Source: Bartonella sp. MM73XJBT.G (GTDB taxonomy: Bacteria; Pseudomonadota; Alphaproteobacteria; Rhizobiales; Rhizobiaceae). Taken from it: a DNA stretch of 64,000 bases. The position numbers and the translations under genes are program-made. The stretch covers positions 1 through 64,000 of the forward strand of contig NZ_JAQISW010000005.1 of assembly GCF_028618435.1 (NCBI RefSeq). Reading direction: 5' to 3'. How positions within the stretch are numbered: the stretch's first letter is position 1; every line of letters starts with the position of its first letter. This document shows, in pieces, positions 27,150 through 36,719 of this stretch. The notes under the pieces were generated by a model, which was not told the DNA's origin, made no database searches, and saw nothing but the letters and a program-made list of their open reading frames with translations.

Positions 27150-30035
27150 GTGAAGAGTTTGCGTAAAATAATTGACATCATTTTCATTATCGTCGTTAGT
27201 TCTTTTGTCCATCTTACATCAGCACACGCTATTGAACCTGTTAAGATTTCTTCTCAAGATGCTGCTCTTGATCTCTCAAAAGCAATTGAGATTCATCATA
27301 CAAACAATTCTATTTTTCAAACAAGCACAGCACCAGGACCAGATGGTATTGTATGGCGTATTGAAGTGCAGGCAAAAAGCGAAAAATTTTCCGGAAACTG
27401 GGCAGTTTTTTCTCTTGCAAATCCAACAGATGAACAAGTCGATCGTCTCATCGTTGCACCTCATTACCGCATGGCTCGCTCCGGATTTTTTTGGCCAGAT
27501 CTTGGATCAGAACGGATTCAATCTATAACACCAAGTGAAGGTTTTTCTCTCGATCGTCAGCCGAGTATGAACTCTGATATCTTTCATATTACTCTCAATC
27601 CGGGTGCTGTTATTACATTTGTAACCGAACTTAACTCTGAAAATCTACCACAAATCTATTTATGGCAACCTGAAGCTTATAAGGACGCCATTAATTCTTA
27701 TACACTTTATCACGGTATTCTTCTTGGGATATCAGGTCTCTTAGCGCTTTTGTTAACCGTTCTCTTCGTTGTCCGTGGAACAGGGCTGTTTCCTGCAACA
27801 GCTGCTGTCGCTTGGGCTGTGCTTTTTTACATTGGTATTGACTTCAACTTTTTAAATAAATTCTTTGCAGTTACACTCACAACACAACCAATCTGGCGTG
27901 CAGGTACAGAAGTAGCACTAGCTGCGACACTCTTCATTTTTCTTTTTACCTATCTCAATCTTAATCGCTGGCATTATCATTTTAGTTATGGTGCTATCGC
28001 CTGGATTATTGCCTTTTGCAGTTTAGGAGCCTTTGCTATTTATGATCCAGTCAGAGCAGCAGGAATTGCCCGTCTATCATTTGGCCTTACCACTGTACTG
28101 GGTATACTGTTAATCATCTATTTTTCAATCCGAAGTTATGACCGCGCCATTATGCTTATCCCAACATGGTTGCTTATTAGCTTTTGGTGTGTGGGAGCCT
28201 ATGCCTGCATAGCAGGACATTTAAACAATGATATTATCCAACCAGCATTAGCAGGAGGATTAGTGCTCATTGTTCTTCTCATTAGCTTTACTGTTCTACA
28301 ACAAACTTTTTCTAATGACGCTTTCCATGAAGGAATATTTTCCGACCTTGAACAGCAAGTTCTCGCAGCAAAAGGAGCTGGAAATATTATTTGGGATTGG
28401 AATATTGAGCGTGATCGTATTGTTGTTCATCCAAATATGAAAACCCTTTTTGGTACTGAAATTCAAAACCTTAATGGAACTATGCGCAACTGGATTTCAG
28501 CATTGCATTATGATGACCGTGAACGCTTTCAAGCCGTATTGGATATCATTCTTAAAAATAAAAAAGGGCGAATTGATCAAATTTTTCGGCTCTCTTCTGG
28601 TGGTGGTTATTATCATTGGTTTTCTCTTCGCGCACGGCCAGCAATGCAAAAAGACGGGAAAATCACACGTGTCATTGGAACCATTGTCAATATTACAAAC
28701 CATAAAAAATCTGAAGAACGCTTATTGCATGATGCGATCCACGACAGCTTAACTGGTCTTCCTAACCAACAAATTTTCTTTGATAGGCTACAAAATTATA
28801 CCTCTTTAGCGAAAGCAAATATTAAAATTAGACCGACCGTCTTTATGATTGATTTTGATAATTTTCGCCAAATTAATCGTAAATTAGGCATAGCCGTTGG
28901 GGATACTGTACTTCTTATAATCGCCCGTCGTTTAAATCGTCTTATTAACTTTCAAGATACCTTATCGCGCCTTTCAGCAGACCGTTTTGCAATTATTTTA
29001 CTCAGTGAGACTGAACCACAAAAAATTGCAACGTTTGCGGATAATTTGCACAAAACAATTTCAGCACCTATTTCACTTTCAGAAAACAAAATAATTCTTT
29101 CAACGTCTATCGGATTGGTTACATGGAGTGAAAGCCGATCAACGGCTAAAGATATTTTTAATGATAGTGAATTAGCAATGATTCGTGCAAAACAAATGGG
29201 GGGAAATCATATTGAACCTTTTCGTCCTAATTTTCGCACTTTGGGTCTCGTGCAGAATATCCTGGAAAAAGATATTCATTATGCCATAAAGCGTCATGAG
29301 ATGAAAATTCTCTACCATCCTATTCTTAATTTATCAGACGGACATATTATTGGTTTTGAAACAATTGTGGAATGGCATCATCCAACTTATGGAAAATTAA
29401 ATGTCTCTGATTTCATAAAGATCGTAGAAAACGAACAAATCGTTATGGATTTGTCACAATTTATCATTGATAATGCTATTATCGATCTTATAAATGTAGA
29501 AGAAAAATTTTCTCAACAATCTTTCTTTATTTCAATTAATTTGCCAAGCGCAGAGATGATTCATCCTCGCTTTATCAGTCAATTGCGTGCCGCTCTGCTT
29601 CGCCATCCGCTCCACAAAGGGCGTTTGATGATTGAAATATCTGAATTTGTCTTAAGAAACAATCCTGAACAATCAGCGCACTTTCTCGAACAAATTAAAA
29701 CACTTGGAATGAACCTCGCACTCGATAATTTTGGAACAGGTTATTCATCACTGACCTATCTTGTGCGTTATCCATTTGATATGGTTAAACTTGATCGTTC
29801 ACTTATTTCAATCGACTCTCTCAAGAAGAAGCTCGTTCTCAAATCTATCATTAATATGGCGATAGATCTTAACTTACAAATTATCGCAGAAGGTGTTGAA
29901 AATGAAAAAGAAGCAATCTTCCTCCGTCAAGAAGGCTGTAAATATGTTCAAAGCACACTTGTGACGAAACCAATTGCTATAGAAGAATTAATTACTCTCG
30001 TTCAAAGCCATTTCCCTTATAAGCCAACATATTGA
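27150..30035 (+). CDS. Membrane PAS-GGDEF-EAL protein with degenerate catalytic motifs
   Basis: The 961-residue protein has a signal peptide (1-28), a periplasmic beta-rich domain (about 29-180), seven to eight membrane helices (about 187-388), a PAS domain (about 400-525), a GGDEF-like domain (530-695) and an EAL-like domain (705-955). The diguanylate cyclase signature is SADRF at 609-613 instead of GGDEF, so cyclase activity is very unlikely. In the EAL half the metal-binding Glu737 (ETI for EAL), INLP, EISE, KLDR and EGVEN remain, but DDFGTG is DNFGTG near 858 and QGY is QST, so phosphodiesterase activity is doubtful. It may bind c-di-GMP as a receptor. The start is GTG. The last bases overlap repeat copy D. 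Confidence 0.88.
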   Translation: MKSLRKIIDIIFIIVVSSFVHLTSAHAIEPVKISSQDAALDLSKAIEIHHTNNSIFQTSTAPGPDGIVWRIEVQAKSEKFSGNWAVFSLANPTDEQVDRLIVAPHYRMARSGFFWPDLGSERIQSITPSEGFSLDRQPSMNSDIFHITLNPGAVITFVTELNSENLPQIYLWQPEAYKDAINSYTLYHGILLGISGLLALLLTVLFVVRGTGLFPATAAVAWAVLFYIGIDFNFLNKFFAVTLTTQPIWRAGTEVALAATLFIFLFTYLNLNRWHYHFSYGAIAWIIAFCSLGAFAIYDPVRAAGIARLSFGLTTVLGILLIIYFSIRSYDRAIMLIPTWLLISFWCVGAYACIAGHLNNDIIQPALAGGLVLIVLLISFTVLQQTFSNDAFHEGIFSDLEQQVLAAKGAGNIIWDWNIERDRIVVHPNMKTLFGTEIQNLNGTMRNWISALHYDDRERFQAVLDIILKNKKGRIDQIFRLSSGGGYYHWFSLRARPAMQKDGKITRVIGTIVNITNHKKSEERLLHDAIHDSLTGLPNQQIFFDRLQNYTSLAKANIKIRPTVFMIDFDNFRQINRKLGIAVGDTVLLIIARRLNRLINFQDTLSRLSADRFAIILLSETEPQKIATFADNLHKTISAPISLSENKIILSTSIGLVTWSESRSTAKDIFNDSELAMIRAKQMGGNHIEPFRPNFRTLGLVQNILEKDIHYAIKRHEMKILYHPILNLSDGHIIGFETIVEWHHPTYGKLNVSDFIKIVENEQIVMDLSQFIIDNAIIDLINVEEKFSQQSFFISINLPSAEMIHPRFISQLRAALLRHPLHKGRLMIEISEFVLRNNPEQSAHFLEQIKTLGMNLALDNFGTGYSSLTYLVRYPFDMVKLDRSLISIDSLKKKLVLKSIINMAIDLNLQIIAEGVENEKEAIFLRQEGCKYVQSTLVTKPIAIEELITLVQSHFPYKPTY

Positions 30036-30410
30036 TTTATAATAATAAGTTAGCCTTATTCAACTTGAATTAAAACTCTGAATACCATAAAATTCTCTTA
30101 TTTCAAAATTGCTCTCATGTTGAATCAATCAAAACTACTCGCTTGACTTATCACAAGTAAGGAGAGCCTAGGTGAAGAAATAACTCTTTAAAAGGGAGAA
30201 AATGCCTTTTTATGAATCGTCTTAACTGCCAAGCGCTGTTGCAACATTAAGGACTACAAATATAACGATAGTACCCAGCTTATTGCCTTACAAGCTTAAA
30301 GATGGGAGTCTTAGTGGATTTACTGTAAAACCACTCATAAATGCCATCGCGAAATGAGTTTGGGCGTACTGAGGAATATTTCCTTAAAATAAAAACATAA
30401 GGGATAGAAT
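30031..30410 (+). repeat. Dispersed repeat family, copy D (degenerate)
   Basis: The copy starts with attgatttataat overlapping the stop codon of the GGDEF/EAL gene, contains ttcaacttgaat (30059-30070) and ttatttcaaaatt, and ends its leader with ttgaatcaatcaaaac (30120-30135); the 12-mer and 16-mer recur exactly at 38254 and 38312. The core has an ATG at 30202 and reads MPFYESS, a stop at 30223, then VATL and LLPYKLKDG, aligning with the open ORF at 10952-10752. Two or three stops make it a pseudogene. No other content is visible up to yqgE. Confidence 0.6.
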
Positions 30411-30443
30411 AACGTGTAAAGTTAAAAAGCTCAGAAAAAAACT

Positions 30444-31046
30444 CTACGCGTGTCCCATTTCAGAAGCAAGATAGATTGGATCAATCCCCATGCGTGTTAA
30501 ACTTTTATCATACTTGCAACTTAAATCACTTTCAAAAAGAAAACTAGGTGATGTCGAACTGATTAACCAACCGTTTGTAGAAATTTCTGCCTCAAGTTGC
30601 CCCGCTTTCCATCCAGCATAACCTAATGCTACCAGTGCATGTTGTGGACCTTGTTCACAACTGATCGCTTTTAGTATATCAATTGTCGCCGTAAAACAGA
30701 CCTTATCTGCAATAAAAACAGTTTCTTCACAAGCATAATCATCTGAATGAAGGACAAAACCACGCGAAGGATCAACAGGACCACCATAGCGAACTGGAAA
30801 TTGTTTTATTGGTTCAGAAAGCTGTTTTTTTTGCCCACTGTCTATCACACCAAGGTGAAGCAAAAGCTCTGGAAAATCAATATGATGTAATTGATTGAGT
30901 ATAATGCCCATCGCCCCAGAATCAGAATGCGCACAGATATAAACAACAGAACGAATAAAGCGTTTGTCATTCATCCCAGGCATTGCTATGAGTAATTGTC
31001 CACCCAAAAAGCCATTACACTGCTTCATTAATCTGTTATTCTCCAT
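30444..31046 (-). CDS. YqgE/AlgH family protein
   Basis: The 200-residue protein matches the YqgE/AlgH (UPF0301) family throughout: [28 protein letters not shown], the VRYGGPVD turn, FVLHSDDY, and the [13 protein letters not shown] motif. The family is widespread and its biochemical role is not established; the AlgH name comes from alginate regulation in Pseudomonas. The first ATG (31046) overlaps an ATGGAGA that could act as the ribosome binding site for a second ATG at 31028, so the mature start may be six residues later. It diverges from the DsbD-domain gene with 53 bp between. Confidence 0.88.
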   Translation of the reverse strand: MENNRLMKQCNGFLGGQLLIAMPGMNDKRFIRSVVYICAHSDSGAMGIILNQLHHIDFPELLLHLGVIDSGQKKQLSEPIKQFPVRYGGPVDPSRGFVLHSDDYACEETVFIADKVCFTATIDILKAISCEQGPQHALVALGYAGWKAGQLEAEISTNGWLISSTSPSFLFESDLSCKYDKSLTRMGIDPIYLASEMGHA

Positions 31047-31099
31047 AATTTACATGATAAAAGTTCGTCCATTTAGTACACTAGGAAAATAAAACTCCA

Positions 31100-31978
31100 A
31101 TGAAAAAAAGTCACATATTTACAAATTTAAAAAATATCGCAACTTTCTTTTATAAAAAGCTTTTCGTTACTTTAAGTTTAACATTCATAGTTTTAGAATT
31201 ACTTAACATTTCTGTAAATGCTCAAACAGAAGAAAAACTCAAGCTTTTCTCAACCTCTTGGTATGAAACAGAGGGGGGGCGTATTCGATTAGCAATCACT
31301 GAACCTTCTCTTTCTGAAGTGAGAGAAGGCTTTATTGAAATTGTGCTCAAACCAGGATGGAAAACGTACTGGCGTAATCCAGGTAATTCAGGAATGGCAC
31401 CTTTTTTTAATTTCAACCAACAAGTTTCTTATGAAATTTTTTACCCTACTCCACAGCTTTTTGAAACAGAAAATGATTGGTCATTAGGCTATAAAGATAA
31501 AGTGGTATTATCCTTTAATCTATCTTCTTCAAGCAAAAATTTAAGCGGTACTTTCACTCTTGGATTATGCCATAAAATCTGTCTTCCTTTGACTGTTAAC
31601 TTTGATTTTTTGTCATCTGCTCTTAAAAACAAACCTCTGCCCATCTCCTTGTTAAAAAAAGCTCAAGATTCTTTGCCGCACATGACGCAAAATGCCCTAA
31701 AAATAAGTGCCGAAAAAAACAATAATACCCTTCTGATAAAAATACAAAATAACAATAAAACCATGCCTCGCTCTTTCTTTTTAGATGGAGGAGAAATGCA
31801 AATTGGAGTAGCAAAAAAAATCAGTGAGAATGCAAAATATACACTCTTTAGCGCTCCACTCTATTTCGTACCAGAAAAAAACAACCATAAAATTTTTTAT
31901 ACAATTTCTTTTAAAGATCACGCCTTAAGTGGAACATTTATATTCCATACGCAATCAAAGCCTCTTGCTATCCCATGA
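31100..31978 (+). CDS. Exported DsbD N-terminal-domain-like protein
   Basis: The 292-residue precursor has a long basic start and signal peptide (to about residue 41, SVNA-QTEE) and an immunoglobulin-like domain resembling the N-terminal domain of DsbD/ScsB, including the W-K-T-Y-W-R-N-P-G segment and the redox pair in GLCHKICLP (C-x3-C). DsbD domains of this type pass electrons to periplasmic thiol proteins. The membrane and C-terminal thioredoxin domains are absent, so a partner would have to supply electrons. Its stop lies 29 bp from the convergent rnhA. The N-terminus could be shorter than given. Confidence 0.78.
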   Translation: MKKSHIFTNLKNIATFFYKKLFVTLSLTFIVLELLNISVNAQTEEKLKLFSTSWYETEGGRIRLAITEPSLSEVREGFIEIVLKPGWKTYWRNPGNSGMAPFFNFNQQVSYEIFYPTPQLFETENDWSLGYKDKVVLSFNLSSSSKNLSGTFTLGLCHKICLPLTVNFDFLSSALKNKPLPISLLKKAQDSLPHMTQNALKISAEKNNNTLLIKIQNNNKTMPRSFFLDGGEMQIGVAKKISENAKYTLFSAPLYFVPEKNNHKIFYTISFKDHALSGTFIFHTQSKPLAIP

Positions 31979-32007
31979 TAAAAGAGGAAAGTTCCTTAAA
32001 CAACTAA

Positions 32008-32475
32008 TTATTCTGGAAAACGCCCATTTTCGCGATATTGCGCAATTGCTTTGCGAGCAAGAGCATCAGCACGTTCATTCTCTGGATGTCCCGCATGACC
32101 TTTTACCCAGTGCCATCTGACTGTATGACAAGAACAAGCACCCTCAAGAGCTTGCCATAGCTCCATATTTTTTACAGGACTTTTTGATGCGGTACGCCAA
32201 TTATTCGTTTTCCAATCTTCAATCCATTTAGATATACCGTTACGCACATAAACTGAGTCTGTATAAAGATCGACCAAACAGGGCTCTTTAAGCGCCTTTA
32301 ATGCACAAATTGCGGCCATGAGTTCCATTTGATTGTTTGTTGTATGAGCCTTACCGCCATAAAGCTCACGTTCATGACCATTCCAACGTAAAATTGCTCC
32401 CCAGCCTCCAACTCCAGGGTTTCCTGAGCAAGCACCATCTGTATAAATTTCAACGATTTTTTGTTGACGAGCCAT
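32008..32475 (-). CDS. rnhA: Ribonuclease HI
   Basis: The 155-residue enzyme cleaves RNA in RNA-DNA hybrids. The catalytic carboxylates are visible: Asp in [12 protein letters not shown], Glu in [10 protein letters not shown], Asp in LYTDSVYV, and Asp in [11 protein letters not shown], with the catalytic-loop His in [10 protein letters not shown]. Length is typical. It follows thrB after 5 bp and ends the ispH-thrB-rnhA operon, an order conserved in Rhizobiales. Confidence 0.96.
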   Translation of the reverse strand: MARQQKIVEIYTDGACSGNPGVGGWGAILRWNGHERELYGGKAHTTNNQMELMAAICALKALKEPCLVDLYTDSVYVRNGISKWIEDWKTNNWRTASKSPVKNMELWQALEGACSCHTVRWHWVKGHAGHPENERADALARKAIAQYRENGRFPE

Positions 32476-32480
32476 GAAAT

Positions 32481-33440
32481 TTAAAAGCCTAATTTACTTA
32501 GCGAATTTACGTTACTGAAAAAACACAGTTTGTGCCAATACTCCCATGGGTCTTTCTTAATAACCAAGCTACCAAGCGGTGTATTAAACCAATCATAAAG
32601 ACGTGTGAGTAAAAAACGTAAAGACGCACCGCGAGTCAATAAAATAATCTTGTCCAATTCTAAAGGGATCAAGGGTCTTATTTTTTGATAATTTTCCACT
32701 AATTTACGTGCTTTTTTAAGATTATAGGAATGATCAAGTTCAAAGCACCAAGCATTTAAACAAATCGCTAAATCATAAGAAAGAAAGTCATTACAAGCAA
32801 AATAGAAGTCTATTATACCAGAAAGACGATGATTCACAAAAAAGACGTTATCATTAAATAAATCTGCATGAATAATGCCTGTTGGTAAATTGAATGGCCA
32901 ATTTTCTTGTAAAAAAGCCAATTCCGACTCAATTTTTTGTCCAAACTCTTTTAACAATGCATCTTCTGTGATTTGACAACGTTGCCATAAGTCCTGCCAG
33001 TCCATAATAGAAAGCGTATTTTTACGACTGAGTGTAAAATCCTGCCCTGCTAAATGCAATTGCGCTAACCCCATACCTACTTCGCCACAATGACCTATAT
33101 CAGGCTGTCGGACCCACTTTCCTTCCAGAAAAGTAATAATAGCAGCAGGACGTCCTGCTAGTTCACCGATCATCGTTCCATCATTTTGAATAACGGGTTG
33201 CGGACAAGAAATTCCACGTTGCCCCAAATGCTGCATCAAGCGACAAAAAAAAGGTAAATCATCTTTTGAAATACGCTTTTCATAAAGTGTTAAAATAAAC
33301 CGCCCTTGTGTTGTCTCCAGCATAAAATTAGAATTTTCAATCCCTTCCTCTATCCCTTGATAAGACAAAAGTGATCCTATTGCGTAACGTGTTAAAAATG
33401 TTTTTAAATCACTTGGATGAATTTCTGTATAAACGGCCAT
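32481..33440 (-). CDS. thrB: Homoserine kinase (aminoglycoside-phosphotransferase-fold type)
   Basis: The 319-residue enzyme phosphorylates homoserine for threonine synthesis. It belongs to the APH-fold homoserine kinases of alphaproteobacteria, not the GHMP type of E. coli: a small N-lobe with [11 protein letters not shown] and the ATP-binding TLYEKR strand, then the catalytic Brenner motif [10 protein letters not shown] and the metal-binding [11 protein letters not shown]. The start ATG overlaps the ispH stop by one base (TAATG), so translation is coupled. Its product feeds thrC, encoded 8 kb away. Confidence 0.93.
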   Translation of the reverse strand: MAVYTEIHPSDLKTFLTRYAIGSLLSYQGIEEGIENSNFMLETTQGRFILTLYEKRISKDDLPFFCRLMQHLGQRGISCPQPVIQNDGTMIGELAGRPAAIITFLEGKWVRQPDIGHCGEVGMGLAQLHLAGQDFTLSRKNTLSIMDWQDLWQRCQITEDALLKEFGQKIESELAFLQENWPFNLPTGIIHADLFNDNVFFVNHRLSGIIDFYFACNDFLSYDLAICLNAWCFELDHSYNLKKARKLVENYQKIRPLIPLELDKIILLTRGASLRFLLTRLYDWFNTPLGSLVIKKDPWEYWHKLCFFSNVNSLSKLGF

Positions 33441-34495
33441 TATTCTGCTTTCGTTGTAGACAGGTCTGTATTTTTATTTTCATTTTTTTCATTATTTGTT
33501 TGACCATTCACAAATGCCATATCTTGAGGTGTTAAAATGACGTCACGTAATTCACGACTCACTAAAAATCTTTCCGTTTCTACCACTGTTTCAGCTAATT
33601 CTATGGTCACATCATAACGCGCACGAAACGCTGAAATAATTTCATCAATAATAATTTCAGGTGCTGAAGCCCCTGCTGAAAGACTAACAACAGAAAGAGC
33701 TTTTAGGTTTTCAAAATTAATTTCATCAGCACGCTGAACTAAAATGGCTTGCCGTGCACCAGACTTTTTGGCAACCTCTACCAAACGTCGTGAATTAGAA
33801 GAATTTGGCGCTCCAACAATCAAAAACAAATCACTCCCCTTTGCTGCTGCCTTAACCGCATCTTGTCGATTCGTTGTAGCATAGCAAATTGACTCAGCCG
33901 CTGGGGCTACTAATGTAGGAAAACGTTGTTGTAATACATTGAGAATTCCTGCTGTATCTTCAACAGAAAGCGTTGTTTGTGTAACAAATCCTAATTTATC
34001 TGGATCACTTGGTTGATAATATAAAGCATCTTCTATCGTTTCAATAAGCGTTACAGCCCCCTCTTCAAGCTGTCCCATTGTCCCTATAACCTCAGGATGA
34101 CCAGCATGACCAATCAATATTACATGACGACCATGACGTTGATGCCGTATTGCTTGTTTATGAACTTTCGAAACTAATGGACACGTTGCATCGAGATAAA
34201 ACAAATTATAACGTCGTGCCTCTTCTGAGACAGATTTTGGTACACCATGGGCAGAAAAAACAACCGGTTGACCACGATGTTCCTCTGGAATCTCATCAAG
34301 CTCTTCAACAAAAACAGCTCCCCTTTGCTGTAATCCCTCAACCACATAGCGGTTGTGTACAATTTCATGACGAACATATACGGGAGCACTATACTTTTTT
34401 AATGCAAGGAGAACTATCTGGATAGCACGATCAACCCCTGCACAAAATCCACGTGGACCACAAAGACGTATCGTTAAAGGGGGAAGTCCAGACAT
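33440..34495 (-). CDS. ispH: 4-hydroxy-3-methylbut-2-enyl diphosphate reductase
   Basis: The 351-residue Fe-S enzyme performs the last step of the MEP pathway, giving IPP and DMAPP. The three cluster Cys are in [10 protein letters not shown] (Cys18), [11 protein letters not shown] and [11 protein letters not shown]; the SAHG motif with the conserved His and the [11 protein letters not shown] substrate loop are present. The C-terminal tail of about 30 residues ([13 protein letters not shown]) is an unconserved, polar extension. First gene of the ispH-thrB-rnhA operon. Confidence 0.96.
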   Translation of the reverse strand: MSGLPPLTIRLCGPRGFCAGVDRAIQIVLLALKKYSAPVYVRHEIVHNRYVVEGLQQRGAVFVEELDEIPEEHRGQPVVFSAHGVPKSVSEEARRYNLFYLDATCPLVSKVHKQAIRHQRHGRHVILIGHAGHPEVIGTMGQLEEGAVTLIETIEDALYYQPSDPDKLGFVTQTTLSVEDTAGILNVLQQRFPTLVAPAAESICYATTNRQDAVKAAAKGSDLFLIVGAPNSSNSRRLVEVAKKSGARQAILVQRADEINFENLKALSVVSLSAGASAPEIIIDEIISAFRARYDVTIELAETVVETERFLVSRELRDVILTPQDMAFVNGQTNNEKNENKNTDLSTTKAE

Positions 34496-34592
34496 AAATC
34501 ATCCTTCATCAGCTTTAGTCTCATATTTAAACAAGCTATCATTGTATATGAATAAGCAATATTTAAAAAAACGTGCAATATCATCTTTTGCA

Positions 34593-34624
34593 TAAGAACG
34601 CACTCTATAGTGAGTGTGTTCTTA
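34593..34624 (-). terminator. Long hairpin downstream of ctaB
   Basis: taagaacgcactc (34593-34605) and gagtgtgttctta (34612-34624) form a 13 bp stem, with one G-T pair, around a 6 nt loop. It lies 72 nt after the ctaB stop in the direction of ctaB transcription. It lacks an adjacent T run, so it could be a terminator, an mRNA-stability element or an ispH upstream element. Confidence 0.45.
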
Positions 34625-34696
34625 CAACATTTTCTTGTAGAAAAGCTTTTTTAAAATTTACTTTTTCACTTTATTTTCCTAAAGGTCAATAAAATG

Positions 34697-35623
34697 CTAA
34701 ATAAGAGATTCAATTAAAAGAGCTCCAAAGATCGCAGCCAAATAAAGTAACGAAAAGAAAAACGTCTTTTTGGCCATCAAAATAGTTTCGTCATGGGTAT
34801 CAGCTTTCCACAAACGATAGGCATAATAAATAAAAATAATGCCTAAAATTGTCGAGAAGATACCATAAAAAACTCCGCTAAGACCGGTAAAATAGGGGAA
34901 AGCGGCACATAGTACCATCAAAATAGTATAAAATAAGATTTGTTTTTTTGTTGAGTATTCGCCTCGTACATTAGGCATCATCGGAATACCTGCAGCCTCA
35001 TAATCAAGAGATGAAAAGAGAGAGAGAGCCCAAAAATGAGGAGGGGTCCACATAAAAATAATTAAAAATAATAAAAAACTATCAAAACTTACTGTCCCTG
35101 TTGTTACAGCCCATCCAATCATTGGTGGAAAAGCTCCAGAAGCACCACCAATAACAATATTTTGTGGTGTGATACGCTTTAACCAGATTGTATAGATAAC
35201 GACATAAAAGAAAATTGTAAACGCAAGAAAAAATGCCGCAAACCAATTAATGAAGCTTCCCATAACCAAAACTGAAAGCAGAGACAAAATCATGCCAAAA
35301 ATAAATGCCTTTTGGGAGCTGATTTTACCCATAGGGATAGGGCGCTTTTTGGTCCGTTCCATCACGGCATCAATGTCAGCATCATACCACATATTCAGTG
35401 CTCCCGCACCGCCGCCGCCAGCAGCAATACATAAAATTGCTAAAAAACCATACCACGGATTAATGGGAAGGGGAGACACCATTAAACCAACCAGCGCCGT
35501 AAAGACCACAAGTGACATAACGCGTGGCTTTAATAATGTGATATAATCACCAATACTGGACTTTGGTGGCATTGATTTACCATTCGCAACCGATAACTCT
35601 CCTGAAACAAACATTCCACTCAA
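34697..35623 (-). CDS. ctaB: Protoheme IX farnesyltransferase (heme O synthase)
   Basis: The 308-residue integral membrane protein belongs to the UbiA prenyltransferase superfamily, with about eight to nine transmembrane helices. The first Asp-rich motif is in NMWYDADIDAVMERTKKRPIP, and the second half carries FSSLDYEAAGIPMMPNVRGE. It adds a farnesyl group to heme B to make heme O for terminal oxidases. In many Rhizobiales it sits inside a coxBA-ctaB-ctaG-coxC cluster between tldD and downstream genes; here no cox genes are adjacent, so it probably serves a heme-O quinol oxidase encoded elsewhere. Confidence 0.93.
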   Translation of the reverse strand: MSGMFVSGELSVANGKSMPPKSSIGDYITLLKPRVMSLVVFTALVGLMVSPLPINPWYGFLAILCIAAGGGGAGALNMWYDADIDAVMERTKKRPIPMGKISSQKAFIFGMILSLLSVLVMGSFINWFAAFFLAFTIFFYVVIYTIWLKRITPQNIVIGGASGAFPPMIGWAVTTGTVSFDSFLLFLIIFMWTPPHFWALSLFSSLDYEAAGIPMMPNVRGEYSTKKQILFYTILMVLCAAFPYFTGLSGVFYGIFSTILGIIFIYYAYRLWKADTHDETILMAKKTFFFSLLYLAAIFGALLIESLI

Positions 35624-36052
35624 AACCCTTTTCCATTTTCATCATTCACAAACAAATATTATTTGGCAAATACTATCTTACTATCTAGCGTATGAGAATG
35701 ACCCCTTAAGACCAATCGTATTTTTGAGAAAAGAAAATATAGCATACCCCTTCTTGTACGCATCCCCTAAAAATAGATAGGATATTTGCAACAAAAATAT
35801 ATTTTTTCAATCAACATTTTCTCTTACATTACAAATTTATCATAAAAATGTATTCTACCAAACATCATAAAACCATGCTAAAATTTATCTCCTATAAAAT
35901 GCTCTTTCTTCTCATTTTCCTTTATTTCTTGCATAGAGGTGACTATATTTGGTAAATACTAGTTTTGTGTTATAGGTTTTATGTGGGGGATTCATTTTTT
36001 ATGTAAATCTATGCATGATTGTGTATATGTTGAATCGAATAGGATTTTTTTT
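35624..36052. other. Intergenic region between divergent ctaB and the IalB-family gene
   Basis: No gene is supported. The near-identical strings atttggcaaatacta (about 35668) and atttggtaaatacta (about 35949) lie some 280 bp apart, and the space corresponds to where coxB and ctaD are found in relatives. An ATG at 35981 is in frame with the downstream gene but gives an implausible leader. A ribosome binding site AATAGGA lies near 36037. Confidence 0.35.
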
Positions 36053-36592
36053 GTGATACTTTATAAATTACTCAAAAAAGTTTTTTTTATTGGTGCTGTT
36101 CTTCACACACTTTTTAGCAGTTTGATCAATCATGCTTTTGCACAAACGCCCTATGCGCAAAATGTTCCCGCTCCACAAACCTATGGTGCATGGACAAAGG
36201 TTTGTGCTCTCCCACCAGGGACACCTAATATGCAGTGTGAAGTTGTACAAAACATCCATACACAGGGGCGTCATGATATTACCTTGCGCGTTACATTTTA
36301 TAAACTTCCTCAAAAGCAAGGGGCTTTAATGCGTGTTTTTGTTCCGATTCGCGTTGAGTTACGTCCTGGCGTTGGAATTAAAATTGACGGTAAAAATATG
36401 GGACGAATGGAATATCGTCGTTGTCTTGGTGATAATTGTGTTGCTGAAGCTTTTCTTAAAGACGATATATTACAACTCTTTTTAAAAGGAAAAATGGCAA
36501 CCTATTTTGTCTTTACGACCCCTGAACAAGGAATTGGAGGCCTCGTTGACCTACATGGTCTTGGCGATGCCTATGCAACTTTACCCACATGA
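36053..36592 (+). CDS. Invasion-associated locus B (IalB) family exported protein
   Basis: From the GTG at 36053 the product has 179 residues. It begins with a good signal peptide (VILYKLLKKVFFIGAV ... NHAFA, cleavage before QTPYA), then the IalB-family domain: YGAWTKVCA, a CEVVQ strand, the VELRPGVGIKIDG segment, and MEYRRCLGDNCVAE with paired Cys likely in disulfides. The family takes its name from the Bartonella IalB protein involved in erythrocyte entry, but this paralogue is a separate gene found beside tldD in many Rhizobiales, and its role may be general envelope function. An in-frame ATG at 35981 would add 24 mostly polar residues before the signal peptide. Confidence 0.8.
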   Translation: MILYKLLKKVFFIGAVLHTLFSSLINHAFAQTPYAQNVPAPQTYGAWTKVCALPPGTPNMQCEVVQNIHTQGRHDITLRVTFYKLPQKQGALMRVFVPIRVELRPGVGIKIDGKNMGRMEYRRCLGDNCVAEAFLKDDILQLFLKGKMATYFVFTTPEQGIGGLVDLHGLGDAYATLPT

Positions 36593-36719
36593 ATGAAATC
36601 AATGTATATGGAAAATCAACGCACATGGGATGATTAAAGTTTCCTCATATATTTTGAGAACTTCTTGAATTAGATCAATAAAAATCTTTTAAGCCCCCAA
36701 TAAAAATAGGATAACTCTT

